From NCBI GenBank assembly GCA_964446585.1, contig CAYUPI010000003.1, positions 1-64,000 on the forward strand: a stretch of DNA of 64,000 bases. The letters run 5' to 3'. Position 1 is the stretch's first letter. The number at the start of each line of letters is the position of its first letter. The stretch comes from CAYUPI01 sp964446585 (GTDB taxonomy: Bacteria; Verrucomicrobiota; Verrucomicrobiia; Limisphaerales; UBA8199). A program made the position numbers and the translations under genes. A model generated the notes under the pieces. It was given only the letters and a program-made list of their open reading frames with translations, was not told where the DNA came from and made no database searches. Shown here in pieces: positions 25,145 to 33,811 of this stretch.

Positions 25145-25594
25145 TTATTCCAGCTTCAATCGAAAGAACTTGCTCCGACCCGAAATCGGGAGGACGGCTT
25201 GATTCTCGCTGCCGACGACAAAAGTGGATGACCCCACATCTGTCCAATTCGCATTCGAGGCGTTGGAGTTTTGTTGCAGACGAAACCCATTGGCGGCGGT
25301 CGGCCACGCCAGCACTATTGTATTCGTTGCACTGAGCGTTGCGCGCAGGAGCGGCCCCGTCGTTGATTGCGGAAGAGCAATCAAGGCCAAAGAGCCAGCA
25401 TCCAGTGAATATTTATCGGCCGTAAGTCTGCCGATTACGACCAGACCAGCGGCGCCGTCAATCCAGAATGTGCCTCCGCTGCTCTCGGCAGCGGCTGAAT
25501 TCAGACTGAACCACTCGAGCGAATAATTTTGGGCCATAGTCTGCGAGCCCATCGACCAGGATGCCAACAGCGCCAGATATAAGATGGCTTTCAT
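25145..25594 (-). CDS. Small secreted protein with FFRL-type C-terminal domain
   Basis: A 149-residue exported protein. The signal peptide MKAILYLALLASWSMGSQTMA is clear. The mature part has a short GGTFWIDGAAG segment and then a beta-rich domain of about 65 residues ending W-TDVGSSTFVV...SKFFRLKLE. That domain occurs at the C-terminus of many large secreted verrucomicrobial proteins. Its ATG overlaps the stop of the S74-domain gene by one base (TAATG), so the two are translated as a unit. The function is unknown; a partner or passenger of the surface protein is plausible. Confidence 0.75.
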   Translation of the reverse strand: MKAILYLALLASWSMGSQTMAQNYSLEWFSLNSAAAESSGGTFWIDGAAGLVVIGRLTADKYSLDAGSLALIALPQSTTGPLLRATLSATNTIVLAWPTAANGFRLQQNSNASNANWTDVGSSTFVVGSENQAVLPISGRSKFFRLKLE

Positions 25595-27594
25595 TACTGC
25601 CCCTTTGTTTTCTCTTGCAGCAGTTGCTCAAGCTTTTGAAGCCGTTGTTCGAGTTGCTGGATGGCGGCTTCCTTTTCCTCGAGTTTCTCGTTCAGTCCCT
25701 GGATTGCTGCGAAGGCGACCCCTTCGGCATCCACGGTGGCGATGTGTTTGTCATCTGCCCCAACTCCAAAACTGCCAACGAAGTCCTGTGCCATTGGGCC
25801 GATGTGGGACTCCTGTGGCCGGGCTTTGTAGTTCCAGCGACTGATTGGGAGGTCCGCGACTCGGGCCAAAACTTCACGGTTGTTCAATTTCTTGAAGTTC
25901 TCCTTGAGGCTTCGGTCCGAGGCATTGTTCCAGGTGGTTCCGTCACAGGTCGCATTCACAACTTGCAAGCGCGCCGCAGGGTTATTGGTGCCGATGCCCA
26001 CGAACCCATTCGTAGCGATTCGCAGCCACTCGCTTCCCTGGCCGGCGTCCGAAGCTGTGTTGAAAGCAAAAGCGCCATCGGAGGCAAAGATCACCCGCTC
26101 GCCGGCGATGGCGCGAAGCCAAAGTTTCTTTTCCCCTTTTACACCGCGCTCGAATTTGGCGGTCGTGCCGTTCGGATCATAGCCACTGACGTGCAACGGC
26201 GCGGTTGGCGCATTGATTCCAATACCCACGCCGCCAGCCGCCCGAATGAGAAACTGATCGTTCCCCGTTGAAGCAAAATCCACCGCTGCGGAGTCACCCC
26301 ACACAAAGGTGCCATCATGGATGGCCTTGGCCTGGCGGCCGACGGCGAAACTCGTGAACCCGCCAGCGGTGTTTGCAACTCCGCCCGGCACAGTGGAATA
26401 CTGGCCGCTGGCAGTGTTCAGAGCGCCACCGCCGATGGTTGCTGTGCCGGCGCTGACGGTGTTGGCCCAGCCGCCGCCAATGACGGAGTTGTCTGCCCCG
26501 GCGGCAGCCTGGTTGGTATTGCCGCTTTGCCCACCGCCGGAAATGGTCACGCCATTTAATCCTGGATAGACCGAGTTTCCGAACCAGCCCCCGATAACAT
26601 TAGGGCTGACGGCATTCGGCTCCAGCCTCAATGCCCTGGCATTGTCCACTGTAAAATCCAGGGCCTGAGACCCTGAGCCGGCAAAGGCGGCGGCTGTCAC
26701 TGTTCCGTTAACATCCAAAGCAGTCACCGGGCTATTCTTGCCGATACCGACCTTGCCTTGAGAGTCCTGGTAAAAGCCAAGAGGGCCGTTCGGACCTGAG
26801 TTGAAGGAATAATACAACTCATCGAATTGGCCTTTGAAAATGTTGAAACCGTTGGCGCCATCCGCGCCACCATCAATTCCGGCGTGTAACAGGCCCACGT
26901 CAACCCCTGAAGGCGCCATCAGATCGAAGGCAAAGAGCGGACCGCTCGTGCCCATGCCAATCTTGCGCGTTGCGGAATTGACGATTAGATCACCCGAGGA
27001 AGTAGCCAACCCGCCGTTAACATTGAGCGTCCCGCTCATGGTATCGCCTGTCCTGGCTACAGCATTCAGGTTCGTTAAACCGTCGCCTGAACCTGTAAAT
27101 GAACTTGCCGTCACGGTTCCCGTGAATGATTGGCTGGAGTTGAGCCGCGGGATGTTGCCAGAGAGTTGCGAATCCGCTACTGAACCTGTCAGATGACCAG
27201 CAGTGATGGCGTAGGGCACAGCCAGAATGTGCTGTCGCGGGGACAACAAAACATAATCCGATGCGCTGCCATTGGTGCGCACGCCCAGTTCCAGCCAACG
27301 TTCCGCGCCGTTGAAAACTCCGGGGCCAAAATCCAGGTTTACACTGAAAAGGCCGTTGCTGATAGTGACGTTGGCGTTTGTGAGCGAATCGCTTGCAGGA
27401 TTGCCGTTGGTGACGGCATCGTAAGCGGTGAATCGCAGGTCATAATTCCCGTTTGCCGGAACGCCATTATCGCTGAGCCGCCCTTGGTAAACGAAAGCCG
27501 TCCCTTGCGCCATTGCGCTCGAAGTGTTTGCGATGAAGGCCAAAATGGCCGCAACGGTTAAGGTGGTGCCCGATCTAGCACATCTTGTTCTCAT
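25594..27594 (-). CDS. Trimeric surface protein with YadA-like repeats and S74 chaperone domain
   Basis: A 666-residue exported protein. The ATG at 27594 gives a proper signal peptide (MRTRCARSGTTLTVAAILAF...SSAMAQG). The middle carries YadA-head-like repeats (VIGGGWANTVSAGTATIGGG, NTASGQYSTVPGGVANTAGG). The C-terminus is a peptidase S74 intramolecular chaperone domain (SDRSLKENF...IGPMAQDF), followed by a heptad coiled coil (LNEKLEEKEAAIQQLEQRLQ). S74 domains trimerise tail spikes and then cleave themselves off. No phage genes are nearby and the signal peptide points to a cell-surface fibre. A conserved box lies upstream at 27622-27668. Confidence 0.85.
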   Translation of the reverse strand: MRTRCARSGTTLTVAAILAFIANTSSAMAQGTAFVYQGRLSDNGVPANGNYDLRFTAYDAVTNGNPASDSLTNANVTISNGLFSVNLDFGPGVFNGAERWLELGVRTNGSASDYVLLSPRQHILAVPYAITAGHLTGSVADSQLSGNIPRLNSSQSFTGTVTASSFTGSGDGLTNLNAVARTGDTMSGTLNVNGGLATSSGDLIVNSATRKIGMGTSGPLFAFDLMAPSGVDVGLLHAGIDGGADGANGFNIFKGQFDELYYSFNSGPNGPLGFYQDSQGKVGIGKNSPVTALDVNGTVTAAAFAGSGSQALDFTVDNARALRLEPNAVSPNVIGGWFGNSVYPGLNGVTISGGGQSGNTNQAAAGADNSVIGGGWANTVSAGTATIGGGALNTASGQYSTVPGGVANTAGGFTSFAVGRQAKAIHDGTFVWGDSAAVDFASTGNDQFLIRAAGGVGIGINAPTAPLHVSGYDPNGTTAKFERGVKGEKKLWLRAIAGERVIFASDGAFAFNTASDAGQGSEWLRIATNGFVGIGTNNPAARLQVVNATCDGTTWNNASDRSLKENFKKLNNREVLARVADLPISRWNYKARPQESHIGPMAQDFVGSFGVGADDKHIATVDAEGVAFAAIQGLNEKLEEKEAAIQQLEQRLQKLEQLLQEKTKGQ

Positions 27595-27621
27595 TTGGTT
27601 GCCTTTCCTCTGCAAGAACCC

Positions 27622-27668
27622 TTTTGGTTCCAACCTTCTACAGAGGAAATCCCCCCGAACTATGACGC
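27622..27668 (-). promoter_or_regulatory. Shared upstream box, copy A
   Basis: The plus strand shows TTTTGGTTCCAA, CTACAGAGGAAA and GAACTATGACGC with the same spacing as copy B at 31622-31668; most of 47 positions are identical. On the minus strand the core is ATAGTT-N11-CCTCTG. It lies 28 bp before the start of the S74-domain gene, so it is a promoter or operator candidate rather than a coding relic. Confidence 0.6.
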
Positions 27669-27759
27669 GCTCCGTGAGCGGGCTGGGGGCGGTGGCACTC
27701 AGGGCCGCGTCGCCCGCGAAGTCGAAAAGCCGGAGTTTGTTCTAGGGTCTGTCGTTTCC

Positions 27760-28098
27760 CTATGGCTCGAACCCCTCGTCCACCAGCCACTCCGACTTCA
27801 GTCCCCCGTGTCGCAGGAGGTCAGCCGCGATTGCTTCCAGCGTCGGCCTGTCCAGTCGCTCGACGAATAGGTCGGGAGGGAAAAGATATCGGCCTCTCAT
27901 CTCTTCACTGGGATGGTCACCGACCTCGCGTGCTGTCTGGAGGTAGCGGAACGTCCAGACATTCAAAGCATAGCGTTCTCCGGATGCGAGGGTGATGGCG
28001 ATATTGCAAAAGTCATTTTCTGGATCGGATTGAGTTGCTTCGGGATGATCTTGGTACTCCTCGAATTCAAGCCAGAGAGTGAAAGCCGGTTCTTTCAT
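27760..28098 (-). CDS. Small acidic protein of unknown function (112 aa)
   Basis: I do not recognise the family with certainty. The protein is cytosolic, acidic and rich in aromatic residues (FTLWLEFEEYQDH, YALNVWTFRYLQTA, YLFPPDLFVERLDR). It has no signal peptide, helix-turn-helix or membrane segment. The size and composition recall immunity proteins of polymorphic toxins, but no toxin gene is adjacent, so this is only a suggestion. It is the last gene of the minus-strand cluster that starts at 31549, 35 bp after the coiled-coil gene. Confidence 0.6.
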   Translation of the reverse strand: MKEPAFTLWLEFEEYQDHPEATQSDPENDFCNIAITLASGERYALNVWTFRYLQTAREVGDHPSEEMRGRYLFPPDLFVERLDRPTLEAIAADLLRHGGLKSEWLVDEGFEP

Positions 28099-28133
28099 AA
28101 TGGAGCCGGTAGGCTTTATTCAAAGGTGCTGCG

Positions 28134-29177
28134 CTATTTCGCGTCCGGCTTTGCCCTCGCTGCCAGGAGAATCTTCCGGTTGTTAATATCCGACTTGTAC
28201 GCGGTTATGAGCGCGCTGAGACCGCTCAACTGTTGGTCACCCAGTGAGAGCAATTGATCAATCCGCTCCCGTGCGACTGCCGCCGACCAGTAAGCATAGA
28301 CATCAGCAATAACGAGTTCTCCATCGGAGGTTAAGAGCCGAATTTTGGGGTCGCGATTGACTATTGCGATGACCTTCAGAACAGCGCTGAGTTCTGCCTC
28401 CCGCTTCTCGGCGTCCCCGCTTGGTATCGCGCCTACGCCATCCTTAATCCGGGAGAGTAACTGTAGAACACTGGCGTCGGTCTTGAGCGACTGCAGCTCA
28501 TCATGGATTACTGCTTTATTGTAAAGATCATCTATGCGAACCCGTTCCCGCAGTAGCCGTTCGATATTCTTAAGTTCGTCTTGCTTCAGCTCGATCGCTT
28601 TCTCCTTTTTAACAGCGAGTTTCTCCAGGAAGACAGTTGCGCAGGTATCCAGTGCTGCGCGATGTGCGTTTGTTCTGGCTTCGAGGGGAAGCCTTGTCCA
28701 CTCGTCGAGTGAATCCTGGTAGCCCTTCAGGCCGGACGCAAACTTTTGGATCGCTCTTTTTGTTGCAGAGATTCGTCTGTCGAGCTCGGACAGCTCCGCA
28801 TCTATTGCCGCCGCACGATGTTCCTTATATGTCTTGAGGTCCGATTCGTAATCTTTGATCCGACGCATCAGTTCCTGTTGGCGCTTCTTGCATTCTTGCA
28901 TCCAAGTAGTGTCGCTTGCCTGGACATGGCTACAATCCGTGTTCAGGGATTTCACATCGCGATCAATTTCCGCGCGCGCTCCATCCAACGCGTTTTTCTG
29001 CGATTGCAACGTCTCGACAGCCTTCTTGTTCAGAACACTGGGAACGTCCTCAACTCTTGCGCGCCAATCCGGGACCACGCCCAATGACGTATCTTGGCCA
29101 AACGCGACGTGGAACAGTAAAACCCCGAACCCAAGAGTACCTAGCGCAACAAACAACCTATGGGTTGGACTTTGCAT
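28134..29177 (-). CDS. Exported coiled-coil protein of unknown function (347 aa)
   Basis: An N-terminal signal peptide or anchor (MQSPTHRLFVALGTLGFGVL...VAFGQ) is followed by an almost entirely helical, highly charged body. Long heptad stretches run from about residue 55 to 125 and from 140 to 240. The C-terminal part (about 255-340) is less charged and includes a conserved-looking YAYWSAAVARERIDQLLSLG. Three cysteines lie in or near the first coil. No known domain is recognised. It lies 20 bp downstream of the 98-residue gene in the same operon and is probably periplasmic. Confidence 0.7.
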   Translation of the reverse strand: MQSPTHRLFVALGTLGFGVLLFHVAFGQDTSLGVVPDWRARVEDVPSVLNKKAVETLQSQKNALDGARAEIDRDVKSLNTDCSHVQASDTTWMQECKKRQQELMRRIKDYESDLKTYKEHRAAAIDAELSELDRRISATKRAIQKFASGLKGYQDSLDEWTRLPLEARTNAHRAALDTCATVFLEKLAVKKEKAIELKQDELKNIERLLRERVRIDDLYNKAVIHDELQSLKTDASVLQLLSRIKDGVGAIPSGDAEKREAELSAVLKVIAIVNRDPKIRLLTSDGELVIADVYAYWSAAVARERIDQLLSLGDQQLSGLSALITAYKSDINNRKILLAARAKPDAK

Positions 29178-29197
29178 TTTTGACTTTCGGATTCATC

Positions 29198-29494
29198 TCA
29201 CTTAGGCACATCCAGCGCTTTCTCCAACAAAGTGTTAATCTCAAAATTGTAATAGTTTTCCAAGTTTCGAGCCGTATCTCTTTCCTGCTTCCCCTTTGAT
29301 ATGGTCACGCGCGCCTGCTGTTCGCCTCGATGGTAATTCAAATTCTGGTCCTGCCACCCAGCCGTAGCTGGAGGTCCGGGATCAGGAGCCTGCGCAATGG
29401 CTCGAAAAACGCCCACGCTGGCGACAATCAGAACGCTGACCACGTGCGTAGCAGCGAGAAGGGTGGAAACCTGGAGTGTATGGATTCCGAACAT
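29198..29494 (-). CDS. Small membrane-anchored protein (98 aa) of the TPR cluster
   Basis: One N-terminal hydrophobic helix (about residues 8-35, LLAATHVVSVLIVASVGVF) is followed by a Pro-rich linker and a helical tail. The tail ends NLENYYNFEINTLLEKALDVP. This closely resembles the end of the TPR protein encoded 5 bp upstream (NLEHYLNFSIMTILEEAPSLP). The two proteins therefore share a C-terminal motif of about 20 residues, perhaps a common docking site. The function is unknown. Confidence 0.7.
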   Translation of the reverse strand: MFGIHTLQVSTLLAATHVVSVLIVASVGVFRAIAQAPDPGPPATAGWQDQNLNYHRGEQQARVTISKGKQERDTARNLENYYNFEINTLLEKALDVPK

Positions 29495-29499
29495 GTGAG

Positions 29500-31549
29500 T
29501 TATTTCTTTTGATTTTGCTTCTCGCCAATGGACGAGCCAGGGAGCGAGGGAGCTTCCTCCAAGATCGTCATAATGCTGAAGTTCAGGTAATGCTCGAGGT
29601 TTTGGACTGTCGCCTGATTTTGCTTCAATACCGCAATTTCGGCCCGCTCCTGGTGAACTTCCTTTGGCTCTGGTGCCACTACACCGACCTGGCCGTCTTT
29701 CACAGAATTCACATTGTCCTGGAATGCCTTTTCGCGCTGTTCCAGTTCTCGTTCGAGTTTCAGCCGAATCCGCTTTTGATCGTCTCGTTGTTTTTCCAAT
29801 TCTGCAAGTTGTGGAATCCTTTTCCGGTCGGCTGCGCTGACGACCGGCTCTTTAGGAATGGAAAATGAAGGCTCATAAACCGGCAGGGTGCCGACGTTAG
29901 CGCCTCTTGTATCGAAACCCATTCGTGCGGTCATGCTCGCAGGTTCAAGTCCATGCGTTTCAGCAGCGGAGACGCTATGATGTTGAACGCTGAGCAACTC
30001 ACCGCCGGAAACGATCTTGCCTTCTTTGCGCATCGAGAGCTCGAGCAGTGCTTCGACGCCCTTTTTAGCCGACGTGTTCTGCGAATTGAGTCGCAAAGCT
30101 TCGATGTATTGAATAACGGCCTCATGATGCCGCGCCTGTCTAATGTAAAGCTCGCCGAGTTTTTCGTGTTCTCGGTCCGTGTGTTCCAACGACACTGCTT
30201 TTCGGAGCTCTCGTTCTGCTTCGGTATCCTTTCCAGCCCGCATCAAGTACAGGCCAAAAAGGCCGTGGACGACTGGCGCTTCTGGTGCGAGTTCGACTCC
30301 CTGCTTAAACTCTGCGTACGCTTCCGCCTCTTTGCCAGGCAGACTTTCTAAACTCAATCCAATCAAGGAATGAGTTGCTGCTTTTTCAGTCATATCGGTC
30401 TGTGAAGCAAGTGATTTGCGATAGGCCCGAACGGCGCCGGAATAATCACCAGCGTCGCGAAGTAGACGACCGAGTTGCAGTGGGATTTCAGGTTCGGCTG
30501 GATTTAGCACCATCAAATCTTCAAATGCCTCCTTGCCGCCCTTTAGGTCGCCGCCTTTAATCATCGCAACACCCATGCTGCGACGATCGCTCACAATAAG
30601 TTCGACCCGGAAACCGTCGTTCCCTGGAGTCGTTGAGGCCCATCGGTATCCTTCAGCGGGCCTGAAATGCTCCCCATCGCCCGTCCACACCACGTTCGGA
30701 TGTGTCGGATGCGGCGTTCCCGCTGGCAGGGGCTTGACTTCAAAANNNNNNNNNNNNNNNNNNNNNNNNNNNNNNNNNNNNNNNNNNNNNNNNNNNNNNN
30801 NNNNNNNNNNNNNNNNNNNNNNNNNNNNNNNNNNNNNNNNNNNNNTGTGTCGGATGCGGCGTTCCCGCTGGCAGGGGCTTGACTTCAAAATCTCCTTCAA
30901 CGCCTGGATTTACCCATGTGAAGCCGGCGGCAGGTTCGGTGTTTTTGCCGCCTTCCGACCACACCACGTTCGGATGTGTCGGATGCGGCGTTCCCGCTAG
31001 CACCGGCGTGACTCGAAAATCCTGGTTGCCAGACGGATCGTGTGAAACCCACATATAACCTGGAGCCGGGCGGATAGACTTACCATCACCCGTCCACACC
31101 ACGTTCGGGTATTCGTCATGAGGTGTTCCTGCTCGAAGTTGTTGCTCTGCTACCTCTAAATTTCCTTGCACATCTTTATCGTTTGGGGCGAATTTTAAAG
31201 CCCGCCGAAATTCTTTGACGGCATTCTCCAAGTCTCGCTTGTTGTAAAATTCTATTCCCTTTTTATTTGCTTCATGACTTTTCCTCGCTCGACTTTGGGC
31301 GATCTCGTTAGAGATGCCGTTAAAAATGTTGTCAATGATGTTAAAGATCGACAAGCCTCCTCCGTCTCCCCCGCTGCTGCCCCCCCCTCGTCCGGCACAA
31401 CAGCTCCCCGTACAACCGGTTCGTGGGCATCCTCCGGTGTCGGTACTACAGTAACCGCATTGCACACAAGCGCCTCGCACCTGCGCCTGAGCCCGCATCT
31501 CTCCGAGTACCACTAGAATGCAGACCCATAGATATAGGATCGGTTTCAT
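29500..31549 (-). CDS. Exported Cys-rich TPR protein with novel GTPHP repeats, split by an assembly gap
   Basis: As deposited, the gene is broken by 100 N (30746-30845). Both sides of the gap carry the same 45 bp. Merging them gives one continuous frame of 634 residues. Order: signal peptide (1-23), a Cys/Gly-rich segment (C28, C31, C34, C41, C46, C50, C51), TPR-like helices (about 88-140), and three repeats of about 44 residues reading AGTPHPTHPNVVW...PAxGYxWV...F.V. Five or six TPR units, a coiled coil and the NLEHYLNF motif follow. It is the first gene of a four-gene minus-strand cluster. The family is not recognised. Confidence 0.75.
30746..30845. other. Assembly gap (100 N) with identical 45-bp flanks
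   Basis: The 45 bp before the gap (30701-30745) and after it (30846-30890) are identical. Removing the Ns and one copy restores an exact reading frame (1905 nt = 635 codons). The gap is therefore probably an unmerged contig overlap. Hidden extra copies of the 44-residue repeat cannot be excluded. Confidence 0.9.
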
Positions 31550-31621
31550 ATCTTATTCATTGGCTTGGTTGGAAATTAGACGCATTGGAGCTGTTCATAA
31601 ATTTCAAGCCCAAGTGAACCT

Positions 31622-31668
31622 TTTTGGTTCCAAATTGCTACAGAGGAAAAACCGATGAACTATGACGC
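31622..31668 (-). promoter_or_regulatory. Shared upstream box, copy B
   Basis: Contains TTTTGGTTCCAA, CTACAGAGGAAA and GAACTATGACGC at the same spacing as copy A. It lies about 73 bp before the start codon of the TPR cluster, in its only upstream intergenic region. It is a promoter or operator candidate. Confidence 0.6.
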
Positions 31669-31780
31669 CGAAATTCTAGCTGCTAATAGAGCGGCGCCGG
31701 CTAGAAGCTCGGGAGCATCGTCGGAACCCCGGCTCGTCAAATGCCCAACAGAACCTACCTCCGTCGAAAAACCGGCCCCT

Positions 31781-33808
31781 CTATCGCGTCGCCCCGCTGG
31801 TTTCCCACGAATCCGTCGTCCGGTCGTATATGAAGATTTTGTCAGTAGGCAGGCCCCTGCTTGTCTTCTGAATCCACCAGCCGCCGATGCACCAGATTTT
31901 TCCATCAATCACCCGGGCTCCGTCTCCGCCGTAACTGGGCGAGGGCATCGGCGGCAGAGGATCCCATTGATCTTTCGACGGATTCCAAAAATAGGAGTTC
32001 GGGCTTTCGCCAAGGTGAACGCCTCCGGCGATGAAAAGACCGCTATTAAATGCAGTGACAAAGGCCCGCGCTCGTGGTTCGCGTAATGGGGTTTTTGAAA
32101 TCCACTTGTGCTGCTCGTGATCGAGGGCCCAAACCTCAGTCATGGCGTCCGCGCGGTCTATCCGGTCTCGCCCACCAAGGACAAAGAGGACACCATTCAA
32201 AACCGTAGCGCCAGGTTCTGTGCGCGGCGCCGGCAGTGGGACTTCCGTGCTCCACGCATTTCGACTGAAATCGTAAGCCTCAACGGTTGCGAGCACGTTC
32301 GTTCCTGAGTTCCCTCCGACCACAAATAGCCGCCCTTGGAGACCTGCTCCCGTGCAGCCGGTTCTAGGCGTAGTCATGGATTGTTTCATGGTCCACTCCT
32401 TTGTCGCAGGATCGAACACGTCCAATCTTCCTGTGGTTTGCTTTCCATCGCCGCCGCCGGCAAAATAAAATTTACCATCAAGAATTGCGGCGGCACCGCC
32501 ATTGTGCGGAATCGGAGGCGCTTGCAGTTCGTGCCACCGCCTTTTTGCCAAATCACACACGTGGAAATGCGGATGAATGCCGTCCATGCCGTCCGAGCCG
32601 GTTGCGACGTAGAGCTTTCCCTCGATCACACCCGAACCGCCCTCTCCGCTGAACACCGGGAGGCTCGGGACCGTTGGTTTCGCAAACAACCATCTAATGG
32701 TGGGCACGAGCAACAGGAGCGCCGTCAACAAAAAGAAGCTCACCGCAGCAGGACGCCGACGACACGCCCGCCAGAGTTTCTCCGCGCTGCCAACGGGTCG
32801 GGCGAGGATCGGCTCGTTCCGCAGAAACCGCCCGAGATCCTCCGCCAAATCCTTCGCGGAACCGTAGCGGCGCTCAGGCCGTTTTCGCAGACACTTTTCG
32901 CAAATCGTTTCCAGGTCTCGTGGGATGTCGCGGTTGATCGAGCGCGCCGGGGCCAGTTCGTGATGAACCAGCTGGACCATCATTTCGCGCGTCGAGGTGC
33001 CATGAAACGGAGGCTGACCTGTTAAGAGGAAGTATAGTATTGCCCCCAGTGAATAGAGGTCGCTTTGGGGCCCGAGCGCCGCGCTGTCTCCGTCGGCCTG
33101 CTCCGGTGACATGAAATTCGGCGTGCCTAACACCTGACCGGTAGCCGTCAAGTCCGGGTCTCGATGCAGTCGTTTGGCCAGTCCGAAGTCGGTTACGCGC
33201 GGTTGGCCAAAGCTGTCGATCAGTACGTTGGACGGCTTGAGGTCACGATGGAGCGTGCCTTTTTCGTGGGCGTAGTGAATCGCCTCAGCAATGGTCTTCA
33301 CATAACCCGCAGTTTGCCGGCACCATTCGGCATTCCGATTTTTGCATTCCGCACTCCACTCGGCGAGGTTCTGTCCCTCGATGTAATCCATCGAGAAATA
33401 ATGCTGCCCTTCATGATCGCCTACCTCATGAATGGCGACGATGTTCGGGTGTTGCAAGCCGGCGACAGCTTCGGCCTCGGCATGGAACCGCTGCACCTCG
33501 CTTTGACTCGCAAGTTGTCCCGTCAGAATCATCTTCACCGCGACGATTCGATTCAGGCTGATTTGGCGCGCCTTGTAAACGACCCCCATGCCACCGCGGG
33601 CGATTTCCTCAATGAGTTCGTAATCCCCGAAAGTCCTCAGGGGTATCTCTGCTGGCTCTGGAATCAGCTCTGGTGCATCCGCTTCGCTGTCCGAGTCCGA
33701 TGCGAACCCGATGCGCGCGACGCACTTGGGGCAGAGCCCGTGCAGCGGCGCACCGGGAAATTCGGTGCCACATCTAGGGCAAACGCGCGCTGCTTCCATT
33801 GCCTGCAT
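31781..33808 (-). CDS. Zinc-ribbon Ser/Thr kinase with extracytoplasmic Kelch propeller
   Basis: A 675-residue receptor kinase. N-terminal zinc ribbon: C10-x2-C13 and C26-x2-C29. Kinase about 63-330: ARGGMGVVY, K92, E111, HRDLKPSN (D189) and DFG (207-209), all intact. One transmembrane helix (about 354-375) is followed by five or six Kelch repeats (about 395-670, with doublet glycines as in FYFAGGGDG, LFVVGGNSG, FVLGGRDR, CIGGWW). Kelch sensors are less usual than WD40 or TPR in this group. Residues 151-163 look like a short repeat-derived insert. The ECF sigma gene lies just upstream. The ligand is unknown. Confidence 0.9.
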   Translation of the reverse strand: MQAMEAARVCPRCGTEFPGAPLHGLCPKCVARIGFASDSDSEADAPELIPEPAEIPLRTFGDYELIEEIARGGMGVVYKARQISLNRIVAVKMILTGQLASQSEVQRFHAEAEAVAGLQHPNIVAIHEVGDHEGQHYFSMDYIEGQNLAEWSAECKNRNAEWCRQTAGYVKTIAEAIHYAHEKGTLHRDLKPSNVLIDSFGQPRVTDFGLAKRLHRDPDLTATGQVLGTPNFMSPEQADGDSAALGPQSDLYSLGAILYFLLTGQPPFHGTSTREMMVQLVHHELAPARSINRDIPRDLETICEKCLRKRPERRYGSAKDLAEDLGRFLRNEPILARPVGSAEKLWRACRRRPAAVSFFLLTALLLLVPTIRWLFAKPTVPSLPVFSGEGGSGVIEGKLYVATGSDGMDGIHPHFHVCDLAKRRWHELQAPPIPHNGGAAAILDGKFYFAGGGDGKQTTGRLDVFDPATKEWTMKQSMTTPRTGCTGAGLQGRLFVVGGNSGTNVLATVEAYDFSRNAWSTEVPLPAPRTEPGATVLNGVLFVLGGRDRIDRADAMTEVWALDHEQHKWISKTPLREPRARAFVTAFNSGLFIAGGVHLGESPNSYFWNPSKDQWDPLPPMPSPSYGGDGARVIDGKIWCIGGWWIQKTSRGLPTDKIFIYDRTTDSWETSGATR

Positions 33809-33811
33809 ATT

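Noticed and set aside
25594..27594. Interpretation of the S74-domain gene as part of a prophage
   Set aside because: It has a Sec signal peptide and no neighbouring capsid, tail, integrase or lysis genes.
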